Shown here one piece after another: positions 59,359-64,000 of a stretch of 64,000 nt of DNA. The translations under genes and the position numbers were made by a program. Within the stretch, counting starts at the first letter, position 1. Each line of letters begins with the position of its first letter. The notes under the pieces were generated by a model. That model did not search any database. It was not told the DNA's origin and worked only from the letters and a program-made list of their open reading frames with translations. Source of the stretch: Spisula solida. Its lineage: Eukaryota > Mollusca > Bivalvia > Venerida > Mactridae. The DNA lies in the NCBI GenBank assembly GCA_947247005.1, contig OX365952.1, positions 48,154,722-48,218,721 of the forward strand. The letters run 5' to 3'.

Positions 59359-60429
59359 GACGGCATTGTACGTGTTGCGAGTTTTTAGCCCATCCAAAAT
59401 TTGGTCACCCCTGTCAGAGTGAAATTTGTGTGTACAGGAAGTGGTTTTTTCGGGGTACTCTGAAGACGTGAATGGAATTGGCAAACTCATTTAAAAAATA
59501 TTATTGTTGTTAATAAATTATCTTTTATTTTTTAATGAAGTTTAAAAATGTTCCTTGAGATAACCGAAGGCCCTAGCTTACAAAAGGGGAGGTAAGAATG
59601 CTAGCGCGCGAGATAAAGGCGGTCGGTTAGGATTTTAGACTGTCCCTCGCAAACGGAAGTCTGCCATCCTCGCTTCGGTCAAGTAAGTACAGCCTACAAT
59701 CGTTAAAATAACTGCTTATACGATTAAAGTACTTGTTTCAAACAAGGAAAACTGTCTTCTATACACATAATTAGCGTAGGTAAACAAGGGAATCAACTTT
59801 CGATGCTAATTTGCATCACAAAGTTTGATAAACGAAGCGTATCCAAATTTGTTCGTACCCTAATTGTCAACAACAAACAATCAACCCAACCATTTATTGT
59901 GAATTAATTATCAACAATCATTCTGTGTTAGATGACCATGTTAATTGATCTTATAATGTAGGACAACTGTCTACTGCTGGTTTGTCAATACAGATCTCCG
60001 TGAAAACATATGAGAATTGACCAAAACAATGTAACTTTTCATGAGTGCTTTTATGATCATTTATAAGAAAGTTTTTTGGGAAAAAAGCTCAAAATATAAG
60101 TTAACAAAGAACATGAATTCCTCGGTGCTTTTTGTCTGTGGATAGTATGAACATAACAAGACCGAAGAAGTGACAGTTGTCCCAAGACCCTTCAAGTTCA
60201 ATGAACCCTCAGATCCAGTTAAGGCCTGTGTTGGTTGACCCGTGTTTAACAAAGTTTCTGTCGTGTTGATCAGTATTCATCTGTCGCTCTGCTGTGACTG
60301 TCCATTACAGTATGTAGCTGCCATGTGACCTCCGGTGTGATGCAATCATAAGAGCTGTCATTGACCTAAGCGGTATCAACAATATTTTTAACCAGTCGAT
60401 TATCGATTCACATTTTAGAATATTCCCCA
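59359..60429. other. No gene seen
   Basis: Unremarkable sequence. A slightly GC-richer patch at 59570-59690 has no recognisable element. Confidence 0.6.
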
Positions 60430-61585
60430 TATCGACATTACTGGTTAAAACCTGTTGTCTGGGATTACGGAATTAATTCAGCGACAATGTGCGAGATATT
60501 CCGAATGTCATCAGGGGGGAAACTGATATAGCGTACAGAGCAACTAGGTACAAAAATCGCGATTATTTTAGCCAAAAGATAAGAATTTGAATAAAGTCTT
60601 ACTTGAACACATTGACAACATTATTTTACGACTTTGCTGACAATTTTTTGCCACAATAATATGTTTAACTTGAAAAATGAGTATATTTTCTCACCATCGG
60701 TATCGAGCTTCGAAAGCGACAGTGTAGAATAAAATGCAATATTTCAAATATTGAACATTTTTTCAGATAATTCTTGCTAAAGTTTAAAAATTAAGATGTT
60801 TAATGATAATGTGCAACAATTGTTTTATATGTTTTTCATGTTTAAACGTTGAAAAAAGAAAAAATATACACTCCCGCTATACCGCTTATTGCTTGCTAAC
60901 ACCCTGACCGTGAAATTCCGGTTCCGGAAAATTGGGTTTTACTGAGTAATGTCGATATCGAGAACTGATACCTGAGTAAATGAATGGAACCACCGAAAAT
61001 CCTCCTTTTCCTGCACAAAACAGTCCATCTGTTAAATGTAAGTTCACAAATTGTAAAAATGTATCAAGTCTAAACTCTAAAGAAACGTGCTATCTCAAAG
61101 CTGAATATATACCCAACATGTACGGTGTAGAATGGCTAAAAAGGGATCATTGACTGAAAAGCCTGTTTCTTGTTCGTCTATATGTGTAACTGTATAACGA
61201 TGTATCGCCGATGCTTGTCTTCCTCTATATTGGAATCATCGATATGCCTTGGGTCGTATCAATGACAGCTCTAGTCGTCATTCAAGAAAACGCTAAAACA
61301 CACTGTTCTTAAAACCATATTCTGGCTGATTATCATTTTGATTCCTTAGGGGTCTCCTAAAAGGTAGTTCAGTTATAACTGCAGATAGGGTTTGTCACTG
61401 ACCATATCAACATTATAGGATAAAACCCGTTTTCCGGTATAACAGAATTAATTTAACAGCAATGTGCGTGAAATTCTGAATCTAATATTTTTTGACAGGG
61501 GGGTGGCTGCATTAAGCCAATAGAGCAACTAGGTACAATAATCGCGATTATTTTTGCCAAAAGGAAGATTATGTGAAAACTATAT
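60430..61585. repeat. Local duplication about 980 bp apart
   Basis: The segment 60430-60600 and the segment 61405-61585 share ordered motifs: GGTTAAAACCTGTTGTC/GGATAAAACCCGTTTTC, GAATTAATT, AGCAACTAGGTACAA and ATCGCGATTATTTT. The 800 bp between them is weakly or not repeated. No coding content. Confidence 0.65.
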
Positions 61586-61639
61586 AGTTACATTGTGACT
61601 CACTGAACTTATGTAATGCTTAACTTTTACTCCGGCACT

Positions 61640-63290
61640 TGGGGTAATGTGCGTGTGGACTGGCCATACGGCTTGCAAAGACGCATCGCCATCAACAGCC
61701 ATTTCTCTGTAACTTGCATGTAGAGTTTCATGGAACTTAATCAAAATGAATATGAACAACTATACAGTACTTTGATGATGCCTGTCAGGTGTTTTTCCTT
61801 TGACAGTCATTTACCTTGATTTATTAAATATTTCTGTCTGTCCTTCCGACTGCAGCCATTTTTCTACTAACTGCTACATTTTTAAGCAACTTAAATAAAA
61901 AAGTCATGATGCCCGTCAAGTTTGTTTAAGTTGGTCAATTTTCCTTAAGAGTTATTACCCTTGATTTATAGTATAATGCACTATGACCGTCCATTCGCAT
62001 TCCTTTCTTTGTAACTAGCTTGTAGAATTTCATGAAACATAAAATGAATATGAGCACCCAATTACTGTGATGATGACTGTCAAGTTTCATTATTGGTCAA
62101 ATTTCCTTAGAGTTATTGCCCTTGATTTGTTGAAAAATTTCATCTGCCAGTCCATTTGCATTCAGTTCTTTGTAATTAGCTGGTAGAATTTCATGTAACT
62201 TAAAATGAATATGAACACACATTCTGTGTGTCAATTTTCTTGAGTTGTTGCCCTTGATTTATTGAAGAATTACCTCCGCCCGTCCTTTCTTAGTCATTTC
62301 TTTGGAACTAGCCGGTAAAATTACATGAAACTTAAAACGAATATGAATGCTCACACTAAGATGATGCCAGTCAAGTTTTGTTATTGGACAATTTTCTTAA
62401 GAGTTATTGCCCTTGATTTAATGAAGAATTCACCCCGCCCGTCCATTCACATTCATTTCTTTGTAAATAGCTGGTAGGATTTCATGAAACTTAAAATGAC
62501 CAGGAACGCTCATACTGTGATGATGTCCGTCAAGTTTTTAGCTCACCCGAGCACTCGTGAACATGTTTTACCTAATCTATATGAAACTTGGTCACAATGT
62601 TTGTCGCTTTGCAAACTAGGCAAAGTGCGTAACTGGGTCATCTGGGGTCAAAAACTAGGTCACATCAAATTAAAACCTTGTTTACGCTCTAGAGGTCACA
62701 TTTTTGATGTTATATTAATGACACTTGGCCACAATGTGTAGCTTTATGAAATCTGGGTCTCCTGGCGTCAAGAACTAGGTCACAAGGTCACATCAAAGAA
62801 AAATCCTTGTTAGCACTCTAGAGGTCACATGTTTTACCTAATCTATATGAAACTTGGACACAATGTTTGTCGCTATGAAATCTAAGTCAAGTGCGTAACT
62901 GGGTCATCTTGGGTAAAAAACTAGGTCACATCAATTTTAAACCTTGTTTACTTCTCTAGAGGTCACATTTTTGATGTTATATTAATGACACTTGGCCACA
63001 ATGTGTAGCTTTATGAAATCTAGGTCTAGTTCGTAACTGGGTCATCTGGGGTCTAAAACTAGGTCACCAGGTTACTGATTCCGCCTAAACTGCTGGTCAT
63101 ATGGTGAGCACTTTAGAGCCAATGGTCCTCTTGTTGTATTAGTCAATTTTCCTTGAGTTTTTGCCCTCGAGTTATTAAAATTCTATCTGAATTTCATGAA
63201 ATGTAAAATAAATACAAAATGTATGAACAACCATACTGTGAAGATGCCCCTCACTAATAACTGTAATGAGTTATTTTGATCTATTATCAA
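61640..63290 (+). repeat. Tandem array of about 150-bp units, interrupted
   Basis: Units carry TTGCCCTTGATTTATTGAAG, CCGTCCATTC, TTCTTTGTAACTAGC, GTAGAATTTCATGAAAC and GATGATGCCCGTCAAG. About five units run from 61640 to 62538. The array resumes after the inserted repeat at 63137 with TATTAGTCAATTTTCC and decays by about 63290. No gene is present. Confidence 0.75.
62539..63136 (+). mobile_element. Bivalve-type repeat, starts GCTCACC and ends CCTCTTGTTG
   Basis: Starts TAGCTCACCCGAGCAC and ends with GGTGAGCACTTTAGAGCC and ATGGTCCTCTTGTTG, so the short ends AGCTCACC and GGTGAGC are inverted. Inside, a unit of about 150 bp (ATGAAACTTGG..CACAATGT..GGTCAAAAACTAGGTCAC..CTAGAGGTCACAT) recurs about four times. 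It interrupts the surrounding tandem repeat at about 62538. Confidence 0.75.
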
Positions 63291-64000
63291 TGGATGATTG
63301 AATCCCCTTTAGGCAATGCCTTAGTTCATATTATTTATTTAGGTACACCCTTTTTACACCATATGTAACATAACTTTAAGAATTATGTACATTATAACAC
63401 ATAACAATCCAGTGTAGTTGCCAATGACATTGTATCGCCGACAAGCATTTTTGACAGAATTCGGGCTCCATATAGCATAGCTCAAAATGTTTGCAAAAGG
63501 CTAAAATCTGTTTTGAATCTGACAGTACTTATGCTTATGTGTAATATCTAGCATTGAGCAAGTACTAATGTATTCATTTTACAAGAAAATCAGGGCGCCG
63601 ACAGCATTTTTCCCGTTGTGTTCATCTATCTGTAGAATGAACAACCCGTGCTACTTGTTCATTTTATTTTTGAGCGCTCTTAAACTTTGAAGTCCCTTTG
63701 AAGTCATAGTGACGCATGTATACGAGCGTACCGAGTTCTATAAATGCTCACTTTGTGAAATGTCCTAGAATCAGAACCACTTGGTCATATACATGTATAA
63801 ACTATTGTGTTTATTACTAGCTTACAAACGTCAAAAATATCATTCGTTAGGTTTGCAGATGTACTGGCAGGAACACCTCGCACCGGTTGGAATTCTCCGG
63901 AGAATATCACAGATGTTGGGGTCTGGACCCGCCCAAAAGCTTTGCAGCTTGATATATCTATATAATTAACACTGTATACCGAGACCAATATACTAATCAC
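63291..64000. other. No gene seen
   Basis: The end of the window; only a short palindrome TTCTCCGGAGAA near 63892 stands out. Confidence 0.6.

Overview
The window reads as animal nuclear DNA, most likely a lophotrochozoan and probably a bivalve mollusc. It is AT-rich, almost all non-coding, crowded with small transposons and LINE/SINE debris, and holds one multi-exon host gene. The bivalve call is inference: it rests on recalled similarity of the repeats near 31.2 kb and 62.5 kb to abundant bivalve repeats, plus a lophotrochozoan-like amine receptor. No operon, CRISPR array, rRNA gene or intact tRNA gene is present.

The only host protein-coding gene I can support is on the + strand at 45282-50303. 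It has three coding exons and encodes a 483-residue rhodopsin-class GPCR of the alpha1-adrenergic type (noradrenaline or octopamine receptor). Splice sites, reading-frame continuity, the amine-binding aspartate, TM5 serines, DRY, CWFP and NPxxY motifs all fit. Both introns carry small inverted-repeat transposons. A TIR transposon starts 13 nt after the stop codon, so the 3' UTR is probably transposon-derived.

The left 25 kb is a tandem segmental duplication: copy A (about 580-12080) and copy B (about 12081-25375). Identity is roughly 90% where I compared by eye. Each copy records insertions missing from the other, so the pair gives natural empty sites. Copy B gained a 3,044-bp TIR element with a clean TA target duplication, itself containing a nested 1-kb TIR element, and a separate insertion carrying a long hairpin. 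Copy A gained a dispersed repeat at 10555-10864. It also has extra sequence around 1513-2690, which holds an element flanked by TTAA. One 286-bp stretch is nearly identical between copies, suggesting recent gene conversion.

From 25 to 45 kb there are LINE C-terminal fragments (28.4-29.1, 36.6-37.2 and 42.8-43.1 kb), tRNA-derived SINEs, a 36-bp tandem repeat, palindromic MITEs and many copies of one dispersed repeat built from about 53-bp internal units. From 51 to 64 kb there is a near-perfect long hairpin, a 15-bp minisatellite, a cluster of a 14-nt motif on both strands, a local 1-kb-spaced duplication, and a nested pair of bivalve-type repeats. I found no recognisable novel multi-gene system. 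The most informative content is the receptor gene with its transposon-derived surroundings and the paralogous blocks as a transposition record.
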